A program made the translations under genes and the position numbers. From contig NZ_MBQD01000021.1 of NCBI RefSeq assembly GCF_001693815.1, forward strand, positions 1 to 64,000: a stretch of DNA of 64,000 nt, read 5' to 3'. Origin of the DNA: Tessaracoccus lapidicaptus. GTDB lineage: Bacteria > Actinomycetota > Actinomycetes > Propionibacteriales > Propionibacteriaceae. The notes beneath the pieces are model-generated. The model did not search any database, was not told the origin of the DNA, and saw only the letters and a list, made by a program, of their open reading frames with translations. Each line of letters starts with the position of its first letter. Position 1 is the stretch's first letter. This document shows positions 1-9,300 of this stretch, in pieces.

Positions 1-22
1 CAGGATCAAACTCTCCGTCGAA
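1..22 (-). rRNA. 16S rRNA, 5' end only (partial)
   Basis: The first bases are the reverse complement of the universal 16S start (AGAGTTTGATCCTG), so a 16S rRNA gene on the minus strand runs off the left edge. Only about the first 22 nt of the mature RNA are inside. The exact mature 5' end is an estimate. Confidence 0.9.
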
Positions 23-335
23 AAAACAAAAACCAACCACCACCAAAGGCAGCAGCCAGCCAAAAATGTTTCAATCAACAAAAACTTCAACCACTGACAA
101 AGACCCAAAAACTGGATCAATCAATCATCAAAGGAATCCCAAACCAACCCCCAAAAGAGGGCCAGCCACGGGAAAAAACACAGACACAGCCACAAACAAC
201 CATGCCTGCAAAAAATTGGCATTGACTTTTAAAGTACGCTGTTGAGTTCTCAAGTTTCGGTTGCTCCTGGAGCTTCCACCCCTCAGGGTTTCCGCTCCGG
301 GCAACTCGCCCAACCTTACTCCGGCTCCTCGTCCC
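23..335 (-). other. rRNA operon leader
   Basis: This stretch between the rRNA promoters and 16S holds no credible gene and is A-rich near 16S on the + strand. On the minus strand it carries an actinobacterial antiterminator-like sequence (TTGAGAACTCAAC, 241-253) followed by CAGCGTAC. It is expected to be the transcribed, processed leader of the rrn transcript. Confidence 0.75.
241..254 (-). promoter_or_regulatory. rRNA antitermination element (boxA-like)
   Basis: The minus strand reads CTTGAGAACTCAAC, the motif conserved in actinobacterial rrn leaders downstream of the promoters. Its role in Nus-dependent antitermination is inferred from those leaders. Confidence 0.6.
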
Positions 336-341
336 CGTCAA
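313..341 (-). promoter_or_regulatory. rRNA promoter P2 (proximal)
   Basis: On the minus strand a -35 TTGACG (336-341) is separated by 17 bp from a -10 TAAGGT (313-318). It is the promoter nearer to 16S. Confidence 0.75.
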
Positions 342-388
342 ATCGGCGGTTTCTCGGTTTCCGTTGCTTGGCCCCGGGCGCTTGGTGA

Positions 389-417
389 ACATTACTGGAA
401 CACCCGGGGCCGTGCAA
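389..417 (-). promoter_or_regulatory. rRNA promoter P1 (distal)
   Basis: On the minus strand a -35 TTGCAC (412-417) is separated by 17 bp from a -10 TAATGT (389-394). Both rRNA promoters are preceded by the same CCGCCGATTTG context, 76 bp apart, which suggests promoter duplication. Nine-bp inverted arms (369-377 and 403-411) enclose the -10. Confidence 0.7.
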
Positions 418-447
418 ATCGGCGGTGGCCGGCGGCATACGCCCTGG

Positions 448-804
448 TCAGGCGCGCTTTGCCTCCTCCACCAGGGCGTCGATGTCCAGTGCCTTGATCT
501 GGTCGATGAGCGAGTCGACCTGCTTACCGTTGAGGAGCCCCGCCTGGCGGAACACGAGGTGCCCCCGGCGGAAGCCCATGATCGTGGGGATGGACTGGAT
601 GTCCCAGGCCGCGGCCAGGTCCCGCGCGTCCTCGGTGTCGACCTTGCCGAACACGACGTCGTCATGCCGGCCGGAGGCGTCCTCGTAGATCGGCGCGAAG
701 CGCTTGCACGGGCCACACCAGTCGGCCCAGAAGTCGACGAGGACGACCTCGTTCTCGCTCACAGTGCTGTTGAAGTTCTCGGTGGTTAGGGCGGTGGTCG
801 CCAT
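448..804 (-). CDS. trxA: Thioredoxin
   Basis: A 118-residue single-domain thioredoxin, the usual length. The redox-active motif W-C-G-P-C-K is complete with Cys30 and Cys33, preceded by the VDFWADW strand. The conserved cis-proline loop follows as SIPT. It should act as a cytosolic protein disulfide reductase, normally kept reduced by thioredoxin reductase, which is not in this window. The gene ends about 30 bp before the -35 of the distal rRNA promoter and is co-oriented with it. No clear terminator lies between, apart from an inverted repeat overlapping that promoter. Confidence 0.93.
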   Translation of the reverse strand: MATTALTTENFNSTVSENEVVLVDFWADWCGPCKRFAPIYEDASGRHDDVVFGKVDTEDARDLAAAWDIQSIPTIMGFRRGHLVFRQAGLLNGKQVDSLIDQIKALDIDALVEEAKRA

Positions 805-914
805 GGGCGATCCCCTCTCTTCCTCGGTTCAGTACGACGTGGAGAGCAACGTCTCCAGCGGCCACGATATTCCCGTGGCGCGACACCCCCGAGGGTATCC
901 CCCGCCCAGGCGGG

Positions 915-1664
915 TCACTTGATGGCGGTGAGCTTCCGCATGGGCAACGGGATCCGGACGACGCCTCTCGCGTCCGCCCGGGCCGCGAGGAACTCCACCG
1001 CTGCCGCCGCGCGTTTGGGTGTCGTGGCGCCACGAAGACCGCCGATCAGGCGTTCGGCGTCCTCCCTGGTCCTGATCTCCACGTAGTACTTGGCGCGCTT
1101 GTCCTCGGCCTTGATGAGCCCCACGGCCTGGAAGGCGTCGCGCGCCTTGAACTCGGTGAGTCCCGGCAGCTGCGGAGCGACTCGGAGGATGTGCGCCAGC
1201 CGCCCGACGAGTCGCAGGTCGGAGGTGTTGGCCGGCCGGAGTGAGGGCGTGAGGGCCGCGAAGACGCCGCCGGGGCGCAGCACCCGCGCCACCTCGGACA
1301 GCAGCCGGGACCGATCGGCCACCACGGCGATGCCGAGGGACGACACCACGGCGTCGAAGCTGTCGTCGGCGAAGGGCAGGTACGAGGCGTGCCCGGCCAC
1401 CAGGGGTCCTCGCCCCCGCCGGGCGGCTTCGTGGAGTTCCGCCTCGGACCGGTCGAGTCCGATGACGGTCCTCCCCTCACGTGCCAGCCGGTCCACCATG
1501 GCTCCCGCGCCGCACGCCAGGTCCAGCACCAGACCGGCCGAGCCGGAGACGGAGCGCGCCAACCACTCGTAGGGGGTGTGGTCGCCGCCGTACGCGCGGC
1601 TGAGGACGTCCTCGATGGCCCCGGGCACCCGCTGCCCCCGCCAGCGGTCCCCCCGGGGGCTCAT
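915..1664 (-). CDS. Class I SAM-dependent methyltransferase
   Basis: A 249-residue cytosolic methyltransferase of the Methyltransf_11 type. SAM-binding motif I is LDLACGAGAM. The acidic end of strand 2 (IGLDRSEA), motif II (FDAVVSSLGI) and motif III (RVLRPGG) follow in order. The start at 1664 overlaps the stop of the upstream IdeR gene by four bases (ATGA), so the two are translationally coupled. The open frame extends further upstream, but only as antisense-like residues inside ideR. The substrate cannot be deduced. Pairing with a metal-dependent regulator is noted without a functional claim. Confidence 0.82.
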   Translation of the reverse strand: MSPRGDRWRGQRVPGAIEDVLSRAYGGDHTPYEWLARSVSGSAGLVLDLACGAGAMVDRLAREGRTVIGLDRSEAELHEAARRGRGPLVAGHASYLPFADDSFDAVVSSLGIAVVADRSRLLSEVARVLRPGGVFAALTPSLRPANTSDLRLVGRLAHILRVAPQLPGLTEFKARDAFQAVGLIKAEDKRAKYYVEIRTREDAERLIGGLRGATTPKRAAAAVEFLAARADARGVVRIPLPMRKLTAIK

Positions 1665-2347
1665 GCCCTGCTCACGAACAGGAGCTCGGCGGCCAGGAGG
1701 CCGATGTCTCCGGTGACGCCGTCGTGGGACACCCGCACGACGTCGACGATCCGCTGCGCCTCGAACGCCGCCCCGGGCCTGAGCCCCATCGTCGCCAGAC
1801 TCGGAAGCATCGCGCTGTCGGCCTGCAGGTTCTCGCTCATCCGCTCGAGCACGAACCACTGCGGAATGTCGGAGACGAGGTCGCTCAGCGGGTCGGCGTG
1901 GTCCCGGAAGGGGACGTGCTCCACGTCCACGCCCAGATCCTGGAGCCCAGGGATCGGGTTGCCGTAGGGCGAGCGCGTCGGGGACCCGAGGATGGCGATG
2001 AGGCGCTTCTCGACGTCGAGGGAGATGACGTGCTCCCAGCGGCAGGCCTCGTCGTGCACCTTCTCCCACTCGAGGCCGATGACCTCGGTGAGGAGGCACT
2101 CGGCCAGGCGGTGCTTGCGCATCACGTCGCGCGCCAGCCGGGCGCCCGTCCTCGTGAGCCGGATCGTGCGGTCGACGTCGACGATCAGCAGGCCGTCGCG
2201 CTCCATGCGCGCCACGGTCTGCGACACGGTTGGCCCGGACTGATGCAGACGCTCGGCGATCCGTGCCCGCAACGGCTGCACGCCCTCCTCGAGGAGTTCG
2301 TACACCGTCCGGAGATACATCTCCGTCGTGTCGATCAGGTCGCTCAT
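1661..2347 (-). CDS. ideR: Iron-dependent repressor, DtxR/IdeR family
   Basis: A 228-residue regulator with an N-terminal winged helix, a dimerisation/metal domain and a C-terminal SH3-like domain. With the start at 2347 the residue numbers match DtxR exactly: Met10, Cys102, Glu105 and His106 for the primary site, and His79, Glu83 and His98 for the ancillary site. An AT-independent GAGGGGG ribosome site precedes this start, while a longer start six codons upstream lacks that fit. It should repress iron-uptake genes when bound to Fe(II). It lies 50 bp downstream of nagA and overlaps the methyltransferase gene. A TAGGAT -10-like element (2369-2374) may give it its own promoter. Confidence 0.92.
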   Translation of the reverse strand: MSDLIDTTEMYLRTVYELLEEGVQPLRARIAERLHQSGPTVSQTVARMERDGLLIVDVDRTIRLTRTGARLARDVMRKHRLAECLLTEVIGLEWEKVHDEACRWEHVISLDVEKRLIAILGSPTRSPYGNPIPGLQDLGVDVEHVPFRDHADPLSDLVSDIPQWFVLERMSENLQADSAMLPSLATMGLRPGAAFEAQRIVDVVRVSHDGVTGDIGLLAAELLFVSRA

Positions 2348-2397
2348 GACACCCCCTCGCATCACATCCTAGTGTCGGGGTGCGACGCGGCGACCCG

Positions 2398-3543
2398 TCA
2401 GCTGTGGAGAGCCGGCCTGCGCACCCACTGTCCGCGGCGCAGCACGCCGTGCAGGCGGCCCGCGTCGTCGACGAGGCAGATGTCGGCGAAGCGTCCGGGC
2501 ACCAGTTGGCCCACCTCGTCCAGGCCGTGCCAGGCGGCCGGCGTCGTCGCGGCCATCAGCGCCGCGTCCGGGATCGAGGCCCCGACCTGCCGGACGACGA
2601 ACTCGAACGCGCCGGCCATGGTCAGCGTGGAACCGGCGATCGCTCCGGGCTCGCCGTCGGCGGTGACCAGCCGGGCGGTGCCGGCGCTCACCTCGACCTC
2701 GAGGTCGCCCAGGATGTAGCGGCCGTCCCCGTGCCCGGTGGCGCTCATGGCGTCGGTGACCAGGGCGACCCTGGCAGGCGTCGCGGCGGCGATGGCCATC
2801 TCGGCGACGACGGGGTGGTGATGCACGCCGTCGCAGATGAGCTCGACCATGACCCGCTCGTCGGTGAGGAGCACCGGGACGGGACCAGGGTCGCGGTGGT
2901 GGATGGGGCGCATCGCCGAGAACAGGTGGGTGGCGACGCGGGCGCCCCACCCGATGGACGCGGCAGTCCCGCGATCGTCGGCGTCCGAGTGGCCGAAGGC
3001 GACCGCCACTCCCGCCTCGGTGAAGCGGCGGGTCGCGGCCTCGGCGTGAGGCAGCTCGACAGCGAGCGTGATCATCTTCAGCGCCGGTCCGCCTGCCCGC
3101 AGGAGCCGCTCGACCGAGTCGGGATCCGGATCCCGCAGGAGCGTCTGGTCGTGGGCGCCCTTGCGCTCAGGTGCCAGGAACGGTCCCTCGAGGTGGATTC
3201 CGTCCAGGTCGCCCGACTCCACGAGGGCGCTCAGCACTCCGAGCTGAGCCTCCAGGCGATCGAGCGGCTCGGTCACCGTGCTCGCGAACAGCGTCGTGGT
3301 GCCCTGGGACCGATGGAACCCGACGGCTCGGCGGTTGCGCTCGGGGTCCGGGTCGCCGAAGCTCACGCCGACGGCGCCGTGGCAGTGTGTGTCCACGAAC
3401 CCGGGGACCGCCCAGAGAGTCGGCCCCGGCACCGGCGGCCCCGCTGCGACCGACAGGATGCGGCCGTCGCGGACCTCGATGGTGGCGTTGTCGACGACCC
3501 CGGCGGGTGTGACGGCGTGAGCGACGGTCAGCTGCAGGTCCAT
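2398..3543 (-). CDS. nagA: N-acetylglucosamine-6-phosphate deacetylase
   Basis: A 381-residue amidohydrolase. The metal-binding strand motif DTHCHG follows the conserved VPGFV lead-in. An internal LEGPFL and a GHSDA histidine motif, then a late VTDAMSATG loop, are typical of NagA. It removes the acetyl group from GlcNAc-6-phosphate in the cytosol to give glucosamine-6-phosphate for NagB, which is encoded 9 kb away at 12771-13535. The frame is open to 3711, but the start at 3543 (MDLQL) fits the family. The gene is divergent from serC across an 89-bp gap and runs towards ideR. Confidence 0.92.
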   Translation of the reverse strand: MDLQLTVAHAVTPAGVVDNATIEVRDGRILSVAAGPPVPGPTLWAVPGFVDTHCHGAVGVSFGDPDPERNRRAVGFHRSQGTTTLFASTVTEPLDRLEAQLGVLSALVESGDLDGIHLEGPFLAPERKGAHDQTLLRDPDPDSVERLLRAGGPALKMITLAVELPHAEAATRRFTEAGVAVAFGHSDADDRGTAASIGWGARVATHLFSAMRPIHHRDPGPVPVLLTDERVMVELICDGVHHHPVVAEMAIAAATPARVALVTDAMSATGHGDGRYILGDLEVEVSAGTARLVTADGEPGAIAGSTLTMAGAFEFVVRQVGASIPDAALMAATTPAAWHGLDEVGQLVPGRFADICLVDDAGRLHGVLRRGQWVRRPALHS

Positions 3544-3632
3544 GTCCGCATTCAAGCACCGCGGCGGGCGCGGGACCCAGGCTCGCTGAACGTGGCTGCG
3601 CGACCCGTCGCCCCTCATGGGAAACTTGGCCC

Positions 3633-4730
3633 GTGATCCAGATCCCCGATGACCTGCTCCCCGCCGACGGCCGCTTCGGCTCCGGTCCCGCCAAGGTGCG
3701 GCCCGAGGCACTCGACTACCTGGCCATGCGCGGCGACATCCTCGGCACCTCGCACCGGCAGGCGCCGGTCCGCAACCTGGTGCGCTCCGTCCAGGAGTCG
3801 CTGGCGGAGCTGTACCGACTGCCCGACGGCTACGAGGTCGTCCTCGGCAACGGCGGGTCCACCCTGTTCTGGGACATGGCGGTCTCGTCGCTCATCGAGC
3901 ACCGCTCGGCCCACGGCGTCTTCGGCGAGTTCTCCCGGAAGTTCGCCACGGCCTCCGCCCGCGCGCCGCACCTGGGCGACCCTGTGGTCAGCGAGTCTGC
4001 GCCCGGCGGTATCGCGGTCCCCGAGCCCGTCGACGGCGTGGACACGTACGCGTGGGCGCAGAACGAGACCTCCACGGGCGCAGCCGCCCCCGTGCGCCGC
4101 GTCGGGGACGGGCTCGTCCTCATCGATGCGACCTCATCGGCGGGCGGCATGGACGCGGACATCGCGGAGACCGACGTCTACTACTTCGCCCCGCAGAAGA
4201 ACTTCTCCTCCGACGGCGGCTTGTGGCTCGCGTTCGCCTCGCCCGCCGCGATCGAACGGGCCGAGCGCATCAAGGCCTCGGGGCGGTGGATCCCAGGCAT
4301 CCTCGACTTCTCGGCGGCGGTCACCAACTCCCGCCAGCACCAGACCCTCAACACCCCCGCGCTGGCGACGCTCCTCCTGCTGGAGGACCAGCTCGCGTGG
4401 CTGCACGAGCTTGGCGGTATGCAGGCCGTCGCTGAGCGCTGCGCCACGTCCACGGGGATCCTGTACGACTGGGCCGAGGACCGCGACGTCGCCGCTCCGT
4501 TCGTGCAGGACCCGGCGCACCGGTCCCCTGTGGTCGCCACCATCGACCTCGACGAGTCCGTCGACGCCAAGCAGGTCATCGCGACGCTGCGGGCCAACGG
4601 CATCGTCGACGTCGACCCCTACCGCGCGCTGCAGCGCAACCAGCTGCGCGTGGGCTGCTTCGCGTCGGTGGATCCCGACGACGTCCAGGCCCTGACCGCC
4701 TGCCTCGACTACGTCATCGAGCGGATGTGA
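3633..4730 (+). CDS. serC: Phosphoserine aminotransferase
   Basis: A 365-residue class V PLP enzyme of the actinobacterial SerC type, starting with GTG. The N-terminal RFGSGPAKVRPEAL and the PLP-lysine segment YFAPQKNFSSDGG are characteristic. It converts 3-phosphohydroxypyruvate and glutamate to phosphoserine and 2-oxoglutarate in serine biosynthesis, upstream of GlyA chemistry (28840-30276). An AAACTT element five bases before GTG and no Shine-Dalgarno sequence make a leaderless start possible but not clear. It converges with the membrane-anchored protein gene three bases away. Confidence 0.93.
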   Translation: MIQIPDDLLPADGRFGSGPAKVRPEALDYLAMRGDILGTSHRQAPVRNLVRSVQESLAELYRLPDGYEVVLGNGGSTLFWDMAVSSLIEHRSAHGVFGEFSRKFATASARAPHLGDPVVSESAPGGIAVPEPVDGVDTYAWAQNETSTGAAAPVRRVGDGLVLIDATSSAGGMDADIAETDVYYFAPQKNFSSDGGLWLAFASPAAIERAERIKASGRWIPGILDFSAAVTNSRQHQTLNTPALATLLLLEDQLAWLHELGGMQAVAERCATSTGILYDWAEDRDVAAPFVQDPAHRSPVVATIDLDESVDAKQVIATLRANGIVDVDPYRALQRNQLRVGCFASVDPDDVQALTACLDYVIERM

Positions 4731-4733
4731 CGC

Positions 4734-5711
4734 TCAGCGCTTGACCAGGTAGGTCACCGCCCCGGCAGCCAGCGACACCGCGGCGGCGAGGATGAGCGCC
4801 ACGGCCGTGCCGGTCCGGGCGGGCCCGGGCTCGCGCACCGGCTCCTCCACGGCGTCCACGGACGCTGAGGGGCTCGCGTCCGGTTCGGCGGACGCGTTGC
4901 CGGACTCGGAGGGCGCCGGCTCGGGCGTCAGCGTCACCGTGGTGTCCGACGACGGGACCTGTGTCTGCCGGAGCGCCGGGTTACCGCCGACGATGATCTC
5001 GTCATTGGGGCCGACCGCGAGAGACTCGCCGTCCGGCGCGCCCACGATGGTCTGCGTGACCAGCGGCTCCCACGTGAAGGCGTCGACGTACTCGATGCCC
5101 GCCGCGGTGCGGAGCGCCAGGGTGCTGCCGTCGGAGAGGAACGCCCCGTCGGTCACCCCCTCGGGCGCGTCCGCGACGCGCACCAAGGTGTTCATGTCCT
5201 GCCGCGACGGCTCGAGCGGGGCCCGGTAGATGCCGGGCTCCTCCCCCGCCGTCGCGATGTAGATCCGCCCCCGGCCCGAGATCATCATGGCCGTCGCATG
5301 CCGCGGTCCGTCCTCGTAGACGAAGTCGTAGGCGTGGTACGTCGTGCCCGCCTCGTCCAGGGAACCCAGCCGATAGACGACGACGAAGTCCCGATCCGCG
5401 CCCTCGTCGCCGATGTCACCGACCCAGAGCCGGTCGCCCCGCCAGGCCAGGGCCTGCACGGACTCCGGCTGGGCGTTGAAGGACACCTCGCGGCCGTCGT
5501 CGGCCGAGGTGACGATGCCGCGGTCCGCCCGAGGCCCGGCCAGCCACAGCTCGCCGGTGCCCGACGCGTAGGCCATCCCGACGGCCGGCGTGGCGCCCTC
5601 CGGCGCCTCGATCTCGTCGGCGGACGCGGTCTGGATGGCGCCCAGGACGACGAGCAGCACGAGCGCCAGGAGGACGCCCGTGACGATGAGACGACGTGTT
5701 CGCGGATTCAC
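4734..5711 (-). CDS. Membrane-anchored, propeller-like secreted protein of unknown function
   Basis: A 325-residue protein I cannot name. Residues 9-30 form an N-terminal membrane segment ending in an A-S-A signal-like site. A roughly 210-residue extracellular region follows, with repeated short strands such as GELWLAGP, DRLWVGDIGDE and GRIYIATAGEEPG, suggestive of a beta-propeller of four or so blades. A Ser/Pro/Glu-rich linker and a second hydrophobic segment (about 300-322) ending in VKR come last. The layout suggests a surface protein tethered at the C-terminus. Propeller assignment is inference. Confidence 0.7.
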   Translation of the reverse strand: MNPRTRRLIVTGVLLALVLLVVLGAIQTASADEIEAPEGATPAVGMAYASGTGELWLAGPRADRGIVTSADDGREVSFNAQPESVQALAWRGDRLWVGDIGDEGADRDFVVVYRLGSLDEAGTTYHAYDFVYEDGPRHATAMMISGRGRIYIATAGEEPGIYRAPLEPSRQDMNTLVRVADAPEGVTDGAFLSDGSTLALRTAAGIEYVDAFTWEPLVTQTIVGAPDGESLAVGPNDEIIVGGNPALRQTQVPSSDTTVTLTPEPAPSESGNASAEPDASPSASVDAVEEPVREPGPARTGTAVALILAAAVSLAAGAVTYLVKR

Positions 5712-5745
5712 TGTGCCGATCGTACGCCCGGGTTACCGTTGGGGC

Positions 5746-6366
5746 ATGCAAGAGCTCGTCTCGTGTGCGATCCCGATCGACGACGTGCGGGACATCTTCG
5801 GCGCGGCCCCGGAGCTCGCCGACCGGCTCCGCGCCTCGGCCGCGGCACGTTTCCAGCGGCCTCAGGCGTCGCACCGGAGGTGGTTGCGGCCGTTGCTGCG
5901 CCGCGATCCCGAGCTTGAGGTCGAGCGGGACACGCCGTCGGCCGAGGACGTGTCGGCGCTCCTGGCCGGGGCACACATCCCCCCGGACCGCGTCGCGGCG
6001 TCGTGGCGCCTCCTGCTCGGCTGGGTGGAGGACCTGGCGGTCCGGTCGGCCCGCGTCCCCTGGGACAGGGCCGCGTTCGACCGCCTGGAGTGGAATCTGG
6101 CCCGCGCCGGCCTCAACAGCGACTACTCCCTGCGCCGCCTCGCCGACCGCGACCTCGGCATCCCCCTCCACCCGATGCCGGACCAGGTGGCCGGGTATGC
6201 GAAACACGTCCACGCCGTCGAGACCCGCGACGCGCTGCGTGCGGTCCGCGACAATCCGGAGTTGGAACCCGGCGACCGTCAGGTCCTCGACCCGATCCTC
6301 AGCGTGCTCGACGCCGCGGCCGCCGACCCGCGGCTCGACGTTGTGACCATCGGCGCGCGGGCCTGA
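5746..6366 (+). CDS. Hypothetical protein (206 aa)
   Basis: Not recognised. The protein is soluble, rich in Arg, Asp and Leu, probably helical, with no signal peptide or membrane segment. Residues 2-30 (IPIDDVRDIFGAAPELADRL) and a central WLLGWVEDL-like helix are the most structured-looking parts. The start at 5746 is favoured because a TACCGT -10-like box lies six bases upstream and there is no Shine-Dalgarno sequence, which suggests leaderless translation. It is divergent from the membrane-anchored protein gene and converges on pyc. Confidence 0.65.
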   Translation: MQELVSCAIPIDDVRDIFGAAPELADRLRASAAARFQRPQASHRRWLRPLLRRDPELEVERDTPSAEDVSALLAGAHIPPDRVAASWRLLLGWVEDLAVRSARVPWDRAAFDRLEWNLARAGLNSDYSLRRLADRDLGIPLHPMPDQVAGYAKHVHAVETRDALRAVRDNPELEPGDRQVLDPILSVLDAAAADPRLDVVTIGARA

Positions 6367-6381
6367 CGGCCCCCGCCGGCG

Positions 6382-9300
6382 TCAGGCGGGGTCGATCACC
6401 AGCACCAGGTCGCCGCCCTCCAGCTGGGTGGTTCCGGGCAGCACGACGCGGCTCACGACCCCGGCCACCGGGGCGTTGATGGCCGCCTCCATCTTCATGG
6501 CCTCGATCGTGGCCACCTGCTCACCGACGGCGACCGTCGTGCCCACGCCGACCGTCGGGGTCACCGCGCCGCTGAACGGCGCGGCGACGTGCCCCTTGTT
6601 GCCGGTGTCGGCCCGCTCGGCGGCCGCCACCTCGGACTTGATGCTGAGGTCGCGGACCCTCACCGGCCGGATCTGGCCGTTGAGCAGGCACATCACGGAG
6701 CGCTTGCCACGCTTGTCCGGCTCCGAGATGGCCTCGATACCGGCCAACAGCGTGACGCCCTTCTCCAGGGTGATCGCGTACTCGCGGCCGCGCTCCATGC
6801 CGTACAGGTAGGGCACCGTGGGCAGCACGGAGATGTCGCCGAAGTCCTCGCGCTGCTGCTCGAAGTCCTTCGTGGGCCCGGGGAAGAGCAACCGGTTGAG
6901 CGTCTCCTGACGGGTCCGTCCCGGCTCCGCGAGCAGGGACAGGTCCTCCTCGGCCACCTGGGTGACGCGGGCGGGGGTACGGCGGCCCTCGATGGCGCGG
7001 GAGCGGAACGGCTCGGGCCAGCCGCCGGCGGGCTCACCGAGCTCGCCGTTGAGGAACCCGATGACGGAGTCCGGGATGTCGAACTTCTGCGGATCCGCCT
7101 CGAACTCCGCCGGGTCCGCGCCCACGGCCACGAGGTGCAGCGCCAGGTCCCCGACGACCTTCGACGACGGGGTGACCTTGGTCGGACGGCCGAGGATCTT
7201 GTCCGCGGCCTCGTACATGTCCTCGATCGCCTCGAACTTCTCGCCGAGGCCCAGCGCGATGGCCTGCTGGCGCAGGTTGGACAGCTGGCCGCCCGGGATC
7301 TCGTGGCTGTAGACCCGGCCCGTGGGTGCGGGGAGACCCGACTCGAACGGCCGGTACATCTTGCGCACCGCCTCCCAGTAGGGCTCCAGGTCGAGCACCG
7401 CCTGCGGGTCCAGCTCGGACTGCCGCTCGGTCTGGTCCAACGCCGCGACGAGGGCCGACATCGGCGGCTGCGACGTCGTCGAGCTCATGGCGGAGTTGGC
7501 GACGTCGACCGCGTCGACGCCCGCGTCGATCGCGGCCATCAAGGTGGCGAGCTGGCCGCCGGTGGTGTCGTGCGTGTGCAGGTGGACCGGCAGGTCGAAC
7601 CGCTCGCGCAGCGACGAGACCAGCCGCCGCGCCGCCTCGGGCCGCAGCAGGCCAGCCATGTCCTTGATGGCGATGATGTGGGCGCCCGCCTCCACGATGC
7701 GCTCCGCCAACCGCAGGTAGTAGTCCAGGGTGTAGATCTTCTCGGCCGGGTCGAGGAGGTTGGAGGTGTAGCAGAGCGCCACCTCCGCCACCGATGGCGT
7801 TTCCCGCACAGCGTCGATCGCGGGCCGCATCTGCTCGACGTCGTTGAGGGCGTCGAAGATGCGGAAGATGTCGATGCCGGTGGCTGCGGCCTCCTCGACG
7901 AATGCGCGCGTGACCTCGGTGGGGTACGGCGTGTAGCCGACCGTGTTGCGGCCGCGCAGCAGCATCTGCAGGTTCTGGTTGGGCATGGCCTCCCGCAGGG
8001 TCGCCAGACGCTCCCACGGGTCCTCGCCGAGGAACCGCAGCGCAACGTCGTAGGTGGCTCCACCCCAGCACTCCACCGAGAGCATCCGGGGCAGCAGGCG
8101 GGCCTGCACCGGCGCCACCGCGGCCAGGTCGCGGGTCCGGACCCGGGTGGCCAGCAGCGACTGGTGGGCGTCGCGGTACGTGGTGTCGGTGATGCCGACG
8201 GCGGTGGCCGCGCGCAGCTCGCGCGCGAAGCCCTCGGCGCCCAGCGCCAGGAGGCGCTGCCGGGACCCGTCGGGGGCGGGGGCGCTGAGGTCTGCGCCGG
8301 GGAGCTTGACCTGCGGGTCCAGCGTCGTGGGGGCCTCGCCGTGCGGCCGGTTGACGGTCACCTCGGCCAGATGCCTCAGGAGCTTGGTAGCGCGATCTGC
8401 GGGCGTCCTCGCGTGGAGCAGGTAGGGCCGCTCGTCGATGAACGACGTCGTCACCCCACCGGCGGCGAAGTCCGGGTCGTCGAGCACCGCGCGCAGGAAG
8501 GGAATGTTGGTGGCCACGCCGCGCACGCGGAACTCGGCCAGCGCGCGCCGGGCGCGCGCGACGGCCATCCCGAAGTCGCGGCCCCGGGCGGTGAGCTTGA
8601 CCAGGAGGGAGTCGAAGTGGGGGCTGATCTCGACGCCCGTGCCGGTGGTGCCGCCGTCGAGGCGGATCCCCGCGCCGGACGCCGACCGGTAGGCAGTGAT
8701 CAGCCCCGTGTCCGGACGGAAGGAGTTCATCGGGTCCTCGGTGGTGATGCGGCACTGCAGCGCCGCCCCCCGGATCTCGAGCTCCTCCTGCCGTACTCCG
8801 ATCTCCTCGAGGCTGAGGCCGCTGGCGATGCGCATCTGCGCCTGCACCAGGTCGACGTCGGTGATCTCCTCGGTGACCGTGTGCTCCACCTGGATGCGGG
8901 GATTCATCTCGATGAACACGTGCCTGCCGGCCCGCTCGCCCTCGGTCTCGACCAGGAACTCGACCGTGCCGGCGCAGGTGTAGTCGATGGCCTTGGCGAA
9001 CTTGATCGCGTCGCTGGTGAGCGCGTCGCGGAGCTCCTGCGAGATGTGCGGCGCCGGGGCGATCTCGACGACCTTCTGGTGCCGCCGCTGGATGGAGCAG
9101 TCACGTTCGAACAGGTGGACGATGTTGCCGTGGGTGTCGGCGAGGATCTGCACCTCGATGTGCCGCGGGGCGGCCACCGCCTGCTCGATGAACACCGTGG
9201 GGTCGCCGAACGCGGCCTCGGCCTCCCGCATGGCCGCGCCCAGCTCCTCGGAGAGCTTGGCGGGATCGTCGACGCGCCGCATGCCGCGGCCGCCGCCGCC

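Noticed and set aside
117-716. 199-codon frame over the rRNA leader
   Set aside because: It spans the 16S leader, both rRNA promoters and trxA in another frame; the composition is Arg/Ser-rich noise.
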